Part shown: positions 15,214 to 22,887 of the stretch, in pieces
Layout: the number at the start of each line of letters is the position of its first letter
Numbering within the stretch: position 1 is the stretch's first letter
Source: JAYQPQ01 sp038145405
GTDB taxonomy: Bacteria; Pseudomonadota; Gammaproteobacteria; Pseudomonadales; GM7GCV1
NCBI GenBank assembly: GCA_038145405.1
Contig: JAYQPQ010000027.1
Coordinates: forward strand, 1 to 24,269
Direction: 5' to 3'
Length of the DNA stretch: 24,269 nucleotides
Program-made: the position numbers and the translations under genes
Notes under the pieces: model-generated
Databases searched by the model: none
Seen by the model: the letters and a program-made list of their open reading frames with translations, nothing else
Told to the model about the DNA's origin: nothing

Positions 15214-15582
15214 TCAGATCACTTCCGGGGCCAGTGAAATAATGCGCATGAATTGCTCGCCGCGCAGCTCGCGAGTCACGGGCCCGAAAATACGGGTGCC
15301 GATCGGAGCCAGCTGGTTGTTTAGCAGCACGGCGGCGTTGTCATCGAATCGGATGATGGAGCCATCGGTACGGCGCACACCTTTCTTGGTGCGCACGACC
15401 ACGGCATTCAACACCTGACCTTTCTTCACCTTGCCGCGCGGAATCGCTTCCTTGACACTCACTTTGATCACGTCGCCGACTCGGGCATACCGGCGCTTGG
15501 AACCACCCAGCACCTTAATGCACATCACGCGACGAGCTCCCGAGTTGTCTGCTACGTCAAGATAACTTTGTGCCTGAATCAT
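15214..15582 (-). CDS. rplN: 50S ribosomal protein L14
   Basis: A 122-residue L14, identical in length to most bacterial homologues. MIQAQSYLDVADNSGARRVM and the GKVKKGQVLNAVVVRTKKGV block identify it; the end is LRGEQFMRIISLAPEVI. It forms inter-subunit bridge B8 and binds the silencing factor RsfS. In E. coli it opens the spc operon, but here only 27 nt separate it from rpsQ and I see no promoter in that space, so it is probably read through from S10. Confidence 0.99.
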   Translation of the reverse strand: MIQAQSYLDVADNSGARRVMCIKVLGGSKRRYARVGDVIKVSVKEAIPRGKVKKGQVLNAVVVRTKKGVRRTDGSIIRFDDNAAVLLNNQLAPIGTRIFGPVTRELRGEQFMRIISLAPEVI

Positions 15583-15609
15583 TTCTCAGCTCTCCAAATA
15601 CGCTCTGCT

Positions 15610-15876
15610 TCAAACTTCTGCAGCGCGCTCATCAATTCGAACCAGACTCCAGGTCTTTGTTTTCGAAATTGGACGATGTTCTGCCACAGTAACCAGATCA
15701 CCCACGCGACCCTGGTTTTGTTCATCATGTGCGTGCACCTTGGAGGTACGCATGATGTACTTGCCATAGATCGGGTGCTTTACGCGACGAACGATCTGGA
15801 CCGTTATGGTTTTGTCCATCTTGTCGCTGACGACGCGACCCGTGATGGTACGAACGTTTTTCTTGGTCTCGGTCAT
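15610..15876 (-). CDS. rpsQ: 30S ribosomal protein S17
   Basis: An 88-residue S17 with the OB-fold block TITGRVVSDKMDKTITVQIV and the RTSKVHAHDEQNQGRVGDLV segment. It binds the 5' domain of 16S rRNA in early assembly. Its ATG overlaps the rpmC stop as ATGA (15873..15876), so the pair is translationally coupled. It is the last gene of the classic S10 operon. Confidence 0.99.
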   Translation of the reverse strand: MTETKKNVRTITGRVVSDKMDKTITVQIVRRVKHPIYGKYIMRTSKVHAHDEQNQGRVGDLVTVAEHRPISKTKTWSLVRIDERAAEV

Positions 15877-16070
15877 GCGTTTTTACCCGCTTTTTCATTG
15901 AGCACAGTCTTGATGCGCGCGATGTCGCGGCGCGTCTCCCTCAGCAGGTGAGACTGGCCCAGCTGTCCGGTGGACTGCTGCATGCGAAACTTCAACTGAT
16001 CTTTACGCAGCTGCAGCAAATCTTTGTTCAAGTCTTCAACTGACTTGGTTCGCAAATCACTCGCGTTCAT
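15873..16070 (-). CDS. rpmC: 50S ribosomal protein L29
   Basis: A 65-residue L29 starting at the ATG at 16068..16070; a GTG one codon earlier is also possible. MNASDLRTKSVEDLNKDLLQ and the SHLLRETRRDIARIKTVLNE helix pair mark the family. It sits at the tunnel exit beside L23 and helps dock trigger factor and SRP. Its ATG overlaps the rplP stop as TGATG, and its own stop overlaps the rpsQ start. Confidence 0.98.
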   Translation of the reverse strand: MNASDLRTKSVEDLNKDLLQLRKDQLKFRMQQSTGQLGQSHLLRETRRDIARIKTVLNEKAGKNA

Positions 16071-16483
16071 CACATTACCGTGCGCTTAACAAAGGTTGTT
16101 CTCAACGGCAGCTTCCGGGCGGCCAGGGCAAAAGCCTCACGCGCCAGCTCCTCGGAAACGCCCTCCATTTCATAGAGCACCTTGCCAGGCTTGATCTGGC
16201 ATACCCAGTACTCAACGGCACCCTTACCCTTACCCATGCGCACTTCGAGCGGCTTCTTGGTAATGGGCTTGTCGGGGAACACGCGGATCCAGATTTTGCC
16301 GCCACGCTTGACGTGACGAGTCATGGCACGACGTGCGGCTTCGATCTGGCGCGCCGTCAGCGAGCCGCGATCAATGGACTTGAGCGCGTATTCGCCAAAA
16401 CTTACTTTGGCGCCGCGCAAGGCCAGGCCGCGGTTGCGCCCTTTCTGCATCTTGCGGTATTTCGTTCTTTTCGGTTGCTGCAT
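16070..16483 (-). CDS. rplP: 50S ribosomal protein L16
   Basis: A 137-residue L16. MQQPKRTKYRKMQKGRNRG is the conserved start; ARRAMTRHVKRGGKIWIRVF and the PLEVRMGKGKGAVEYW block are at about 50-92. R82 corresponds to the E. coli arginine that is hydroxylated by the RoxA oxygenase; whether it is modified here is unknown. The protein is needed for the A-site and for late 50S assembly. It starts 14 nt after rpsC. Confidence 0.99.
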   Translation of the reverse strand: MQQPKRTKYRKMQKGRNRGLALRGAKVSFGEYALKSIDRGSLTARQIEAARRAMTRHVKRGGKIWIRVFPDKPITKKPLEVRMGKGKGAVEYWVCQIKPGKVLYEMEGVSEELAREAFALAARKLPLRTTFVKRTVM

Positions 16484-16497
16484 GACCTAAAAACCTC

Positions 16498-17190
16498 TTA
16501 CTTCTGGCCGCCGGCACTGCCCTTGGACTGCTTGCCTGTCGGCTCAGCCTGGTGCAGTTCGTTGCCGAAAATCTCACCTTTGAAGATCCACACCTTGACG
16601 CCAATGATGCCGTAGGTGGTGTGGGCTTCTGCCGTCGCGTAGTCGACGTCGGCTCTCAGGGTATGCAGCGGCACTCGGCCTTCGCGATACCACTCAGTAC
16701 GGGCAATCTCGGCACCGCCGAGACGTCCGCCAACCTGAATTCGTACGCCCTTGGCACCGGCGCGCATGGCGTTTTGAACGGTGCGCTTCATGGCGCGACG
16801 GAACATGACGCGACGCTCCAGCTGCTGGGCGACGCTCTGGGCTGCCAGCGAGGCATCCAGATCCGGCTTTCGCACTTCCTCGATGTTGATGTGCACCGGC
16901 ACACCCATCATGGCAGTGACTTCCTGGCGCAGCACATCGACATCTTCACCCTTCTTGCCAATCACGATACCGGGACGGGCGGTATGGATGGTGATACGGG
17001 CGGTCTGGGACGGACGCTCGATTTCAATTCGGCTTACCGAGGCGTGCGCCAGCTTCTTGCGAATGTGCGCTCGAACCTGCAGATCACTCAGCAGTTGATC
17101 CTGATATTTGCCTTTCTCGGCATACCAGATTGATTCGTGCTTCTTAACTATTCCCAGTCGGATGCCGGTGGGATGTACCTTCTGACCCAT
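16498..17190 (-). CDS. rpsC: 30S ribosomal protein S3
   Basis: A 230-residue S3. MGQKVHPTGIRLGIVKKHES is the standard N-terminus; a KH domain (about 40-107) holds ARPGIVIGKKGEDVDVLRQE with its G-x-x-G loop, and the C-terminal domain holds GVRIQVGGRLGGAEIARTEW. It helps form the mRNA entry channel and contributes helicase activity. AGGAG precedes its ATG. It follows rplV by 14 nt. Confidence 0.99.
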   Translation of the reverse strand: MGQKVHPTGIRLGIVKKHESIWYAEKGKYQDQLLSDLQVRAHIRKKLAHASVSRIEIERPSQTARITIHTARPGIVIGKKGEDVDVLRQEVTAMMGVPVHINIEEVRKPDLDASLAAQSVAQQLERRVMFRRAMKRTVQNAMRAGAKGVRIQVGGRLGGAEIARTEWYREGRVPLHTLRADVDYATAEAHTTYGIIGVKVWIFKGEIFGNELHQAEPTGKQSKGSAGGQK

Positions 17191-17204
17191 AGTTCGCTCC
17201 TGGC

Positions 17205-17537
17205 CTACTCGTCCGCCACTTTCACAGTGATGTGACAGGTGCGTTTTAAAATTCGGTCAGCACGGCCCTTGGCACGCGGTTTAACGCGCTTCATAACCAT
17301 GCCCTCATCGACAAATACTGTGGAAACGCGCAGCTCGTCGACATCTGCGCCGTTATTGTGTTCGGCATTGGCAATGGCAGATTCCAGCACTTTCTTCATC
17401 AGTGCTGCGCCTTTTTTCGGGCTGAACGTCAGAATGTCCAGCGCCTGCTCAACCTGTTTGCCGCGAATCTGGTCTGCGATTAGGCGGGCTTTTTGAGCCG
17501 ACAGCCGCGCGCTACGCAGTTTTGCTGCCACTTCCAT
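17205..17537 (-). CDS. rplV: 50S ribosomal protein L22
   Basis: A 110-residue L22. Two ATG codons are adjacent (17540 and 17537); the second gives the E. coli length and a better distance from AGGA. SAQKARLIADQIRGKQVEQA and LDILTFSPKKGAALMKKVLE are conserved, as is the extended hairpin that lines the exit tunnel (EGMVMKRVKPRAKGRADRIL). It lies 12 nt after rpsS. Confidence 0.98.
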   Translation of the reverse strand: MEVAAKLRSARLSAQKARLIADQIRGKQVEQALDILTFSPKKGAALMKKVLESAIANAEHNNGADVDELRVSTVFVDEGMVMKRVKPRAKGRADRILKRTCHITVKVADE

Positions 17538-17549
17538 CATGCTTCCTCT

Positions 17550-17822
17550 TTACTTCGCCTTCTTATCGGCGGCGTGGCCACGATAAGTGCGGGTTACGGC
17601 AAATTCTCCCAGCTTGTGTCCAACCATCTCTTCCGACACTAGGACAGGTATGTGCTGACGACCGTTATGCACGGCAATGGTGAGTCCCACCATGTCAGGA
17701 ATAATGGTCGAGCGGCGCGACCACGTCTTGATCGGCTTGCGATCGTTGGTTTCCACCGCGGTCTCAACCTTCTTAAGAAGGTGCAGGTCGATAAACGGAC
17801 CTTTGAGCAATGAGCGAGCCAT
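17550..17822 (-). CDS. rpsS: 30S ribosomal protein S19
   Basis: A 90-residue S19. MARSLLKGPFIDLHLLKKVE, IKTWSRRSTIIPDMVGLTIA and the HKLGEFAVTRTYRGHAADKK end are typical. It sits on the 30S head with S13 and contacts the A-site finger of 23S rRNA. It follows rplB by 21 nt, with AGAGA in front of its ATG. Confidence 0.99.
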   Translation of the reverse strand: MARSLLKGPFIDLHLLKKVETAVETNDRKPIKTWSRRSTIIPDMVGLTIAVHNGRQHIPVLVSEEMVGHKLGEFAVTRTYRGHAADKKAK

Positions 17823-17843
17823 AGTCTCTTCTCTCTACCTATC

Positions 17844-18665
17844 TCAGCGTTTACGCGAACGAACGATATCTTTGTTCGTACGCTTGTTCTTGCGCGTTTT
17901 CTTGCCCTTAGTCGGGGTGCCCCAGGGCGATACGGGGTGACGTCCACCTGAGGTACGACCTTCACCACCACCGTGCGGGTGATCGACCGGGTTCATGGCC
18001 ACACCGCGAACGGTGGGACGAACACCGCGCCAGCGGGTGGCACCGGCTTTACCCAGTTCGCGCAGGCTGTGCTCGGTATTGGATACCTGACCCAGCGTAG
18101 CGCGGCAATCGGAAGGCACTTTGCGCATTTCGCCGCTGCGCATGCGCAGAGTGGCGTAGGCGCCTTCGCGGGCAACCAGCTGTACCGCAGCACCGGCGCT
18201 GCGCGCCATCTGGGCACCTTTACCCGGCTTCATTTCCACGCAGTGCAGCATGCTACCCACGGGAATATTCGACAGCGGCAGCGTATTGCCGGGCTTAATC
18301 GGTGCGGTGCGACCGGAAATAATTTCGGTGCCCACTTCGATGCCCTTGGGCGCGATGATGTAGCGACGCTCGCCGTCCTTGTAACAGACCAGAGCGATTA
18401 GAGCGCTGCGGTTGGGATCGTATTCGATGCGCTCAACGCGCGCCGGAATACCATCTTTGTCGCGTTTGAAATCGACAATGCGGTACTTCTGTTTGTGACC
18501 ACCGCCGATGTGGCGGGTGGTGATACGGCCGGCGCTGTTGCGGCCGCCCGTACGGTTTTTCTTTTCAATCAGCGGCGCATAGGGGGCACCCTGGTGTACG
18601 TCGTTAACGACGCTGACCATGTGCCGGCGACCGGCGGATGTTGGCTTGCGATTATGAATAGGCAT
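17844..18665 (-). CDS. rplB: 50S ribosomal protein L2
   Basis: A 273-residue L2. The RNA-binding OB domain has GGRNSAGRITTRHIGGGHKQ and YRIVDFKRDKDGIPARVERI; the C-terminal domain holds GVAMNPVDHPHGGGEGRTSG, with the histidine long implicated in peptidyl transferase function, and ends in a very basic tail. The first residues (MPIHNRKPTSAGRR) differ from the usual MAVVKCKPTSPGRR pattern. It is central to subunit association. It lies 11 nt after rplW. Confidence 0.99.
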   Translation of the reverse strand: MPIHNRKPTSAGRRHMVSVVNDVHQGAPYAPLIEKKNRTGGRNSAGRITTRHIGGGHKQKYRIVDFKRDKDGIPARVERIEYDPNRSALIALVCYKDGERRYIIAPKGIEVGTEIISGRTAPIKPGNTLPLSNIPVGSMLHCVEMKPGKGAQMARSAGAAVQLVAREGAYATLRMRSGEMRKVPSDCRATLGQVSNTEHSLRELGKAGATRWRGVRPTVRGVAMNPVDHPHGGGEGRTSGGRHPVSPWGTPTKGKKTRKNKRTNKDIVRSRKR

Positions 18666-18676
18666 GACTCAATTCC

Positions 18677-18973
18677 TCACTCGGCAGCCGTGAAGTCGAT
18701 TTCCTGACCGGCGGCCAGTCGAACATAGGCTTTTTTCCAGTCGCTTCGACGACCGAGACCGGTGCGCGTGCGCTTGGTTTTACCCTGTACGTTCAATACC
18801 TGTACGCGGTCCACTTTCACGTCAAATACGGCTTCAACCGCTGCCTTGATCTCCGGCTTGGTTGCTTCGCGGCGCACGCGGAACACGTACTGGTTATTTT
18901 TCTCAGCTGAAATGGCGGCCTTCTCGGAAATGTGAGGACGCTCAATCAGGGTCAGCAGACGCTCCTGGTTCAT
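18677..18973 (-). CDS. rplW: 50S ribosomal protein L23
   Basis: A 98-residue L23, starting MNQERLLTLIERPHISEKAA. The KPEIKAAVEAVFDVKVDRVQ block and the loop KTKRTRTGLGRRSDWKKAYV confirm the family. It sits at the exit tunnel as the docking site for trigger factor and SRP. Its ATG overlaps the rplD stop by 4 bases (ATGA, 18970..18973). Confidence 0.99.
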   Translation of the reverse strand: MNQERLLTLIERPHISEKAAISAEKNNQYVFRVRREATKPEIKAAVEAVFDVKVDRVQVLNVQGKTKRTRTGLGRRSDWKKAYVRLAAGQEIDFTAAE

Positions 18974-19587
18974 GCCAGCAACTCCTCAAACTTTTTCAGC
19001 GCCGGCACGGTGACCAGCACTTTTTCGTGGTTAATCAGACACACCGGATCGACCGCTTGGGCATCGCGCACTTCAACCTGGTGCAGGTTGCGGGCGGATA
19101 GGTAGAGGTTTTCGCTCACATCTTCGGTAACGATCAGGGCGTTGGCAGCATTCAGGCTGTGCAGTTTGTCCACCAGCGCCTTGGTTTTGGGCGCTTCTAC
19201 GTCAAAGGATTCGACCACGACCAGACGATCCTGGCGGGCCAGCTCAGACAGGATAGAGCGCATGGCAGCGCGGTACATCTTGCGATTGAGCTTCTTGCTG
19301 TGATTTTGATCCGGACGGGCGGCAAAGGTGGTACCACCTGAGCGCCACAGCGGGCTGCGGATGCTACCGGCACGGGCGCGACCGGTGCCTTTTTGGCGCC
19401 AGGGCTTCTTGCCGCCACCGGAAACTTCGGCCTTGGTTTTCTGTTTGCGGGTTCCCTGACGCGCGTTGGCCAGGAAGGTAGTGACAGCCTGGTGGACCAG
19501 ATCTTCGTTGAACTGGGATCCAAAGGTCACTTCAGAGACCTTGACCTTGCTCGCCTTGCCGCTTGGTGCTGCAATATTTAATTCCAT
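18970..19587 (-). CDS. rplD: 50S ribosomal protein L4
   Basis: A 205-residue L4 from the ATG at 19585..19587 (MELNIAAPSG); GAGG lies 9 nt upstream. An in-frame TTG at 19602 would add five residues but overlaps the rplC stop. The tunnel loop is visible as GGGKKPWRQKGTGRARAGSI followed by RSPLWRSGGTTF. In E. coli L4 also represses the S10 operon by attenuation in the rpsJ leader; the leader here is much shorter, so the same mechanism cannot be assumed. Confidence 0.98.
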   Translation of the reverse strand: MELNIAAPSGKASKVKVSEVTFGSQFNEDLVHQAVTTFLANARQGTRKQKTKAEVSGGGKKPWRQKGTGRARAGSIRSPLWRSGGTTFAARPDQNHSKKLNRKMYRAAMRSILSELARQDRLVVVESFDVEAPKTKALVDKLHSLNAANALIVTEDVSENLYLSARNLHQVEVRDAQAVDPVCLINHEKVLVTVPALKKFEELLA

Positions 19588-19598
19588 CGCATTCGACC

Positions 19599-20231
19599 TC
19601 AAACCTTAACCGCGGGACGAACGATCAGATCGCCACCGGGGGCTCCTGGAACGGCACCTTTAATCAACAGCAGGTTGCGCTCCAGATCGACTTTGACCAC
19701 TTCGAGGTTCTGAACAGTGACCTGCTCATCGCCCATGTGGCCGGCCATTTTCTTGCCTTTGAATACGCGACCCGGGGATTGGTTCTGACCAATAGAACCC
19801 GGCGCGCGGTGTGACAGGGAGTTGCCGTGGGTGGCGTCCTGGGCGGCGAAATTCCAGCGCTTGATTACGCCCTGAAAGCCCTTACCGCGGGATACGCCAG
19901 TGACATCGACTTTCTGGCCGGGTTCGAAACGATCGGCCGTAATCTGGCCGCCTACTTCGAGGCCGTCGAGGTTGTCACAGGTGAATTCCCACATGCCTCG
20001 GCCGGCTTCGACATTTGCCTTGGCAAAATGGCCTGCGAGGGGCTTGCTGACACGGGAAGCACGGCGCACACCAGTGGTCACCTGAACCGCAGTGTAGCCA
20101 TCGCTTTCGAGGGTTTTGAGCTGAGCAATGCGGTTGGGTTCAACCTCAACCACAGTGACGGGGATAGAGGCACCGTCCTCAGTGAATACGCGAGTCATGC
20201 CGCTTTTACGGCCGACAATACCAATAGTCAT
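19599..20231 (-). CDS. rplC: 50S ribosomal protein L3
   Basis: A 210-residue L3. MTIGIVGRKSGMTRVFTEDG opens it, and the long basic loop with GVIKRWNFAAQDATHGNSLS and HRAPGSIGQNQSPGRVFKGK reaches the peptidyl transferase centre. The glutamine methylated by PrmB in E. coli is conserved in the GQNQ motif. AGAGGA precedes the ATG. It lies 84 nt after rpsJ, a longer gap than elsewhere in the operon, with a hairpin in it. Confidence 0.99.
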   Translation of the reverse strand: MTIGIVGRKSGMTRVFTEDGASIPVTVVEVEPNRIAQLKTLESDGYTAVQVTTGVRRASRVSKPLAGHFAKANVEAGRGMWEFTCDNLDGLEVGGQITADRFEPGQKVDVTGVSRGKGFQGVIKRWNFAAQDATHGNSLSHRAPGSIGQNQSPGRVFKGKKMAGHMGDEQVTVQNLEVVKVDLERNLLLIKGAVPGAPGGDLIVRPAVKV

Positions 20232-20294
20232 TTTTTTTCCTCTCGTGTACGGGGCTGTTACCCGCTATGGCCGCCCATTCCAGAGCGTTACACC

Positions 20295-20310
20295 GGTCCC
20301 CGTGGGGACC
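20295..20310. repeat. Inverted repeat just downstream of rpsJ
   Basis: GGTCCC and GGGACC flank a 4-nt loop, a perfect 6-bp stem that starts 5 bases after the rpsJ stop codon on the minus strand. No T-run follows, so it is not a terminator; it may stabilise or process the rpsJ-rplC transcript. Confidence 0.5.
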
Positions 20311-20315
20311 CAACC

Positions 20316-20627
20316 TCAGCCCAGGCTAATCTGTACTTCGACGCCTGCAGCCAAATCCAAATTCATCAGAGCGTCTACCGTTTTTTCGGTCGGGCTCACG
20401 ATATCCAATAGTCGCTTGTGGGTACGAATCTCGTACTGGTCACGCGCATCTTTGTTGGCATGCGGAGAAATCAGAATGGTATATTTCTCCTTGCGGGTCG
20501 GCAGCGGAATCGGACCGCGAACGGTGGCGCCGGTGCGTCGCGCAGTGTCAACAATTTCTTTGGCCGAAGCATCGATCAGTCGATGATCAAAGGCCTTCAG
20601 GCGGATGCGGATGTTTTGATCTTGCAT
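20316..20627 (-). CDS. rpsJ: 30S ribosomal protein S10 (NusE)
   Basis: A 103-residue S10, exactly the E. coli length, from the ATG at 20625..20627 (MQDQNIRIRLKAFDHRLID); a start two codons earlier is also open. GPIPLPTRKEKYTILISPHA and KDARDQYEIRTHKRLLDIV are conserved. It is a 30S head protein and, as NusE, joins the antitermination complex with NusB and couples NusG to the ribosome. It is the first gene of the S10 operon, about 85 nt after the predicted transcription start. The Shine-Dalgarno sequence is poor. Confidence 0.99.
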   Translation of the reverse strand: MQDQNIRIRLKAFDHRLIDASAKEIVDTARRTGATVRGPIPLPTRKEKYTILISPHANKDARDQYEIRTHKRLLDIVSPTEKTVDALMNLDLAAGVEVQISLG

Positions 20628-20718
20628 GTGCAAAATTCCAAGTAACTATCGGTTTTAAAATAACTTTTCGCTTTTGTTAGGCGCGCAAATAGCGGGCCGA
20701 CCCGGCGAAAGAGGGCGA

Positions 20719-20747
20719 ATTCTAGGGGCTGCCCCGGTGAGAGTCAA
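20719..20747 (-). promoter_or_regulatory. S10 operon promoter (sigma-70 type)
   Basis: On the minus strand TTGACT (20742..20747) and TAGAAT (20719..20724) are 17 nt apart, a near-consensus promoter followed by a GC-rich discriminator (TCGCCCTC) typical of stringently controlled genes. The spacer contains a perfect palindrome, GGGGCAGCCCC. Transcription should start near 20712, giving a leader of about 85 nt before rpsJ. It lies downstream of the sbtA stop, so the ribosomal operon does not depend on tuf read-through. Confidence 0.85.
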
Positions 20748-20859
20748 GGATTTCTGCGAGTAATTCCAGGGATTGTCGGAGCTGGCATTGGCGCACTGCG
20801 ATACACCAGAGCAAAGCCTCGTCCGGCTTGCCCTGTAAGCCAGATCAACGCTTGCCCCA

Positions 20860-21795
20860 TCAGCCACTTAAGGCGCGCAGAATCACCTCGTAAAGTGGGA
20901 TGCCGAACAAAACGTTAAAGGGAAAAGTGATGCCGAGGGAGGCCAGCATGGCAAGCCCGATGTCAGCGTCCAGGGCAGCTTGACGAAAAGCGGCGGGCGC
21001 GGCGATATAGGAGGCGCTGGCCAGCAGCGTCGCCAATACAAGCGTAGAGCCGTAAGGCAGCCCCAGGGCAAGACCGAGGCCAATGCCGACCAGGCCCAGC
21101 AGAACCGGGGTAATCAGGGCAAAGAGTGCGACGCGCCAGATTCCCGAGCGCCAGGCCGCCAGTTCGCGGGCGGCACAGAGCCCCATTTCCAACAGGAACA
21201 GGGCCAGCAAGCCAGGAAAAAGCACGATAAACAGCGGTACGATAGCCGCGCTTCGCTCGGGGCCGTAGATATAGCCTACCAGCACACCCCCTACCAGCAG
21301 CAGTACGCCGCGACTGGTGAAAGATTCGTGCAGCATGGTCAGGTAGCCAATCGACTGTTCTTGCCCCCGGCGATAGAGCAACATGCCGACCACGATAGCT
21401 GGCAGTTCGAGCAGCACCAGATAGAGCGTTGTTTCCGGAGCCATCGGCAAATTGCGGGCATTGGCCCAGGCCACAACCACGGCAAAGGTCCCCGCACTCA
21501 CCGAACCATAGTGAGCCGCAATGCAGGCGGAGTTGGCCTGGTTCAAGCCCACCAGTCGGTGCAAAACCGGATACAGCGCTAGCGGAATGGCGGCTCCCGC
21601 CAGGATGATGACGCTGAAGGTCAGTAAATAGCTCGTCTGCCACTGTCCGTGCAGGGCCAGGCCACCCTTCAGGCCAATGGCGAACATCAACAAAATGGTC
21701 AGGGTTTCGTAGGTGCCGCGAGAAATCTTCAGATCAGACTGCAGCAGGCCGGCAACGAGGCCGAGGGCGAAAAGCGCGATGATGACATCTGGCAT
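20860..21795 (-). CDS. sbtA: SbtA-type sodium-dependent bicarbonate transporter
   Basis: A 311-residue very hydrophobic protein with about ten transmembrane helices, matching the Sbt_1 family (PF05982): GLKGG at 41-45, AHYGSVSAGTFAVVVAW at 94-110, and near the C-terminus SASYIAAPAAFRQAA with SLGITFPFN and GIPLYE. Family members such as cyanobacterial SbtA take up bicarbonate with sodium; non-cyanobacterial members are common but mostly untested, so the substrate is inferred. No SbtB-like PII partner is next to it. It is divergent from a LysR-type regulator that probably controls it, with about 90 bp between the starts. It lies upstream of the S10 promoter on the same strand, with no clear terminator. 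Confidence 0.92.
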   Translation of the reverse strand: MPDVIIALFALGLVAGLLQSDLKISRGTYETLTILLMFAIGLKGGLALHGQWQTSYLLTFSVIILAGAAIPLALYPVLHRLVGLNQANSACIAAHYGSVSAGTFAVVVAWANARNLPMAPETTLYLVLLELPAIVVGMLLYRRGQEQSIGYLTMLHESFTSRGVLLLVGGVLVGYIYGPERSAAIVPLFIVLFPGLLALFLLEMGLCAARELAAWRSGIWRVALFALITPVLLGLVGIGLGLALGLPYGSTLVLATLLASASYIAAPAAFRQAALDADIGLAMLASLGITFPFNVLFGIPLYEVILRALSG

Positions 21796-21842
21796 GGAAG
21801 TACCTCTTGAAGCTGGCGCGCATTCTATTCCCCGAAAGATTT

Positions 21843-21855
21843 ATTTTAATAAAAT
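21843..21855. promoter_or_regulatory. AT-rich palindrome in the sbtA-lysR divergent region
   Basis: ATTTTA and TAAAAT flank a single base, forming a 13-bp inverted repeat about 50 bp upstream of sbtA and 30 bp upstream of the LysR start. LysR-type regulators bind interrupted T/A-rich palindromes (T-N11-A) in such divergent regions, so it is a candidate operator. This is inference from position and symmetry. Confidence 0.45.
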
Positions 21856-21884
21856 TAGCAAAACGTCTGTATTTACTTTTATCT

Positions 21885-22824
21885 ATGAATAGACCCCATA
21901 TTACCTTTCGCCAGTTGGAGCTCTTTCGCGAAGTAGTGCGGGAAGGCTCGATCAGTAGGGCTGCCCAGCGCCTGCATTTGACGCAGCCGACCATCTCCAG
22001 TCAATTGCGCAAACTGGCAGACCAGCTAGGCTGCGAGCTGCTTGATTTTCGCGGCGCAGCTAAGGGTCACCGACCAGGGTTTACTGCTGCTCGCGGCGGC
22101 GGGGGACATGCTTGATCGAATGCAGGAGCTGCGCCTGGGGCTGGCCGAAGCCAGCGCGGGAAGTCGCGGCCACCTGAGTCTGGCTATCGTGACCACCGCC
22201 AACTATGTGATGCCGCGGCTAATTGGTCAGTTCGGCAGGGTGTACCCGCAGGTGGAGCTGTCGCTGTTCACGGGCAATCGCCAGGAAATACTGCAACGCT
22301 TTGAGCGCAATACCGACGACCTCTACATCTTCAGCCACCCGCCCGCCAGCAGCGACGCCCAGAGTCTCGCCTTTTTGCGCAATCCGCCGGTGGTCATTGC
22401 GCCGCCGGATTACCCAGCGCGCAACAGGGAAAAAGCGATTGGCTTTGACAGCCTGCAAGGCGAGCGCTTTCTGTTGCGCGAGTCGGGATCTGGTACCTGT
22501 ATGAGCTTCAGCAACTGGCTGATTCGCAACGGCCATACGCTGACTAACCGGCTGCAAGTAGCCAGCAACGAGGGCATATTTTTGGGCGTAGCTGAAGGAT
22601 TGGGTCTGGGAGTTATCAGCGAACATGTGGTGCGCTGCCGAACGGAACCGGTGAGGGTGCTGCCGGTGAAGAGCTTTCCACTCAAAGCACAATGGCACCT
22701 GGTGCACAAAAAGCACCAGCGTATCAGCTCCGTCGCCCGCGTATTTATGGACTATCTCAGAGATCAGCTCCCCCATCTCGAACCCGAGTACAGTCTGCCG
22801 ATGGCCAAGATCAGGGAAAGTTAG
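21885..22824 (+). pseudogene. LysR family transcriptional regulator, frameshifted
   Basis: The first part starts at the ATG at 21885 and gives a LysR winged helix-turn-helix (FRQLELFREVVREGSISRAA then LHLTQPTISSQLRKLADQLG). At about 22042..22060 the frame breaks: after LLDFRG the expected text QLRVTDQGLLLLAAAGDML continues in the next frame, which stays open to 22824. Alignment to the standard LysR spacing suggests two missing bases. The second part is a typical periplasmic-binding-like effector domain (RGHLSLAIVTTANYVMPRLI, LFTGNRQEIL) like those of CbbR and CmpR, which respond to carbon-fixation metabolites. Everything but the frame looks intact, so it is either a recent pseudogene or a sequence error. 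It is divergent from sbtA. Confidence 0.88.
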
Positions 22825-22887
22825 TCTGTCGTGTCTCCGGCATTTGACATCGTTTGTCGGCGCCAGAGGAGCGCGCGGCTGGTCTGG

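Noticed and set aside
20825..20841. Terminator after sbtA
   Set aside because: The GGCTT/AAGCC stem is only 5 bp and no T-run follows.
20655..20867. 70-codon minus-strand frame between sbtA and rpsJ
   Set aside because: It covers the S10 promoter, has no family match and no good ribosome binding site.
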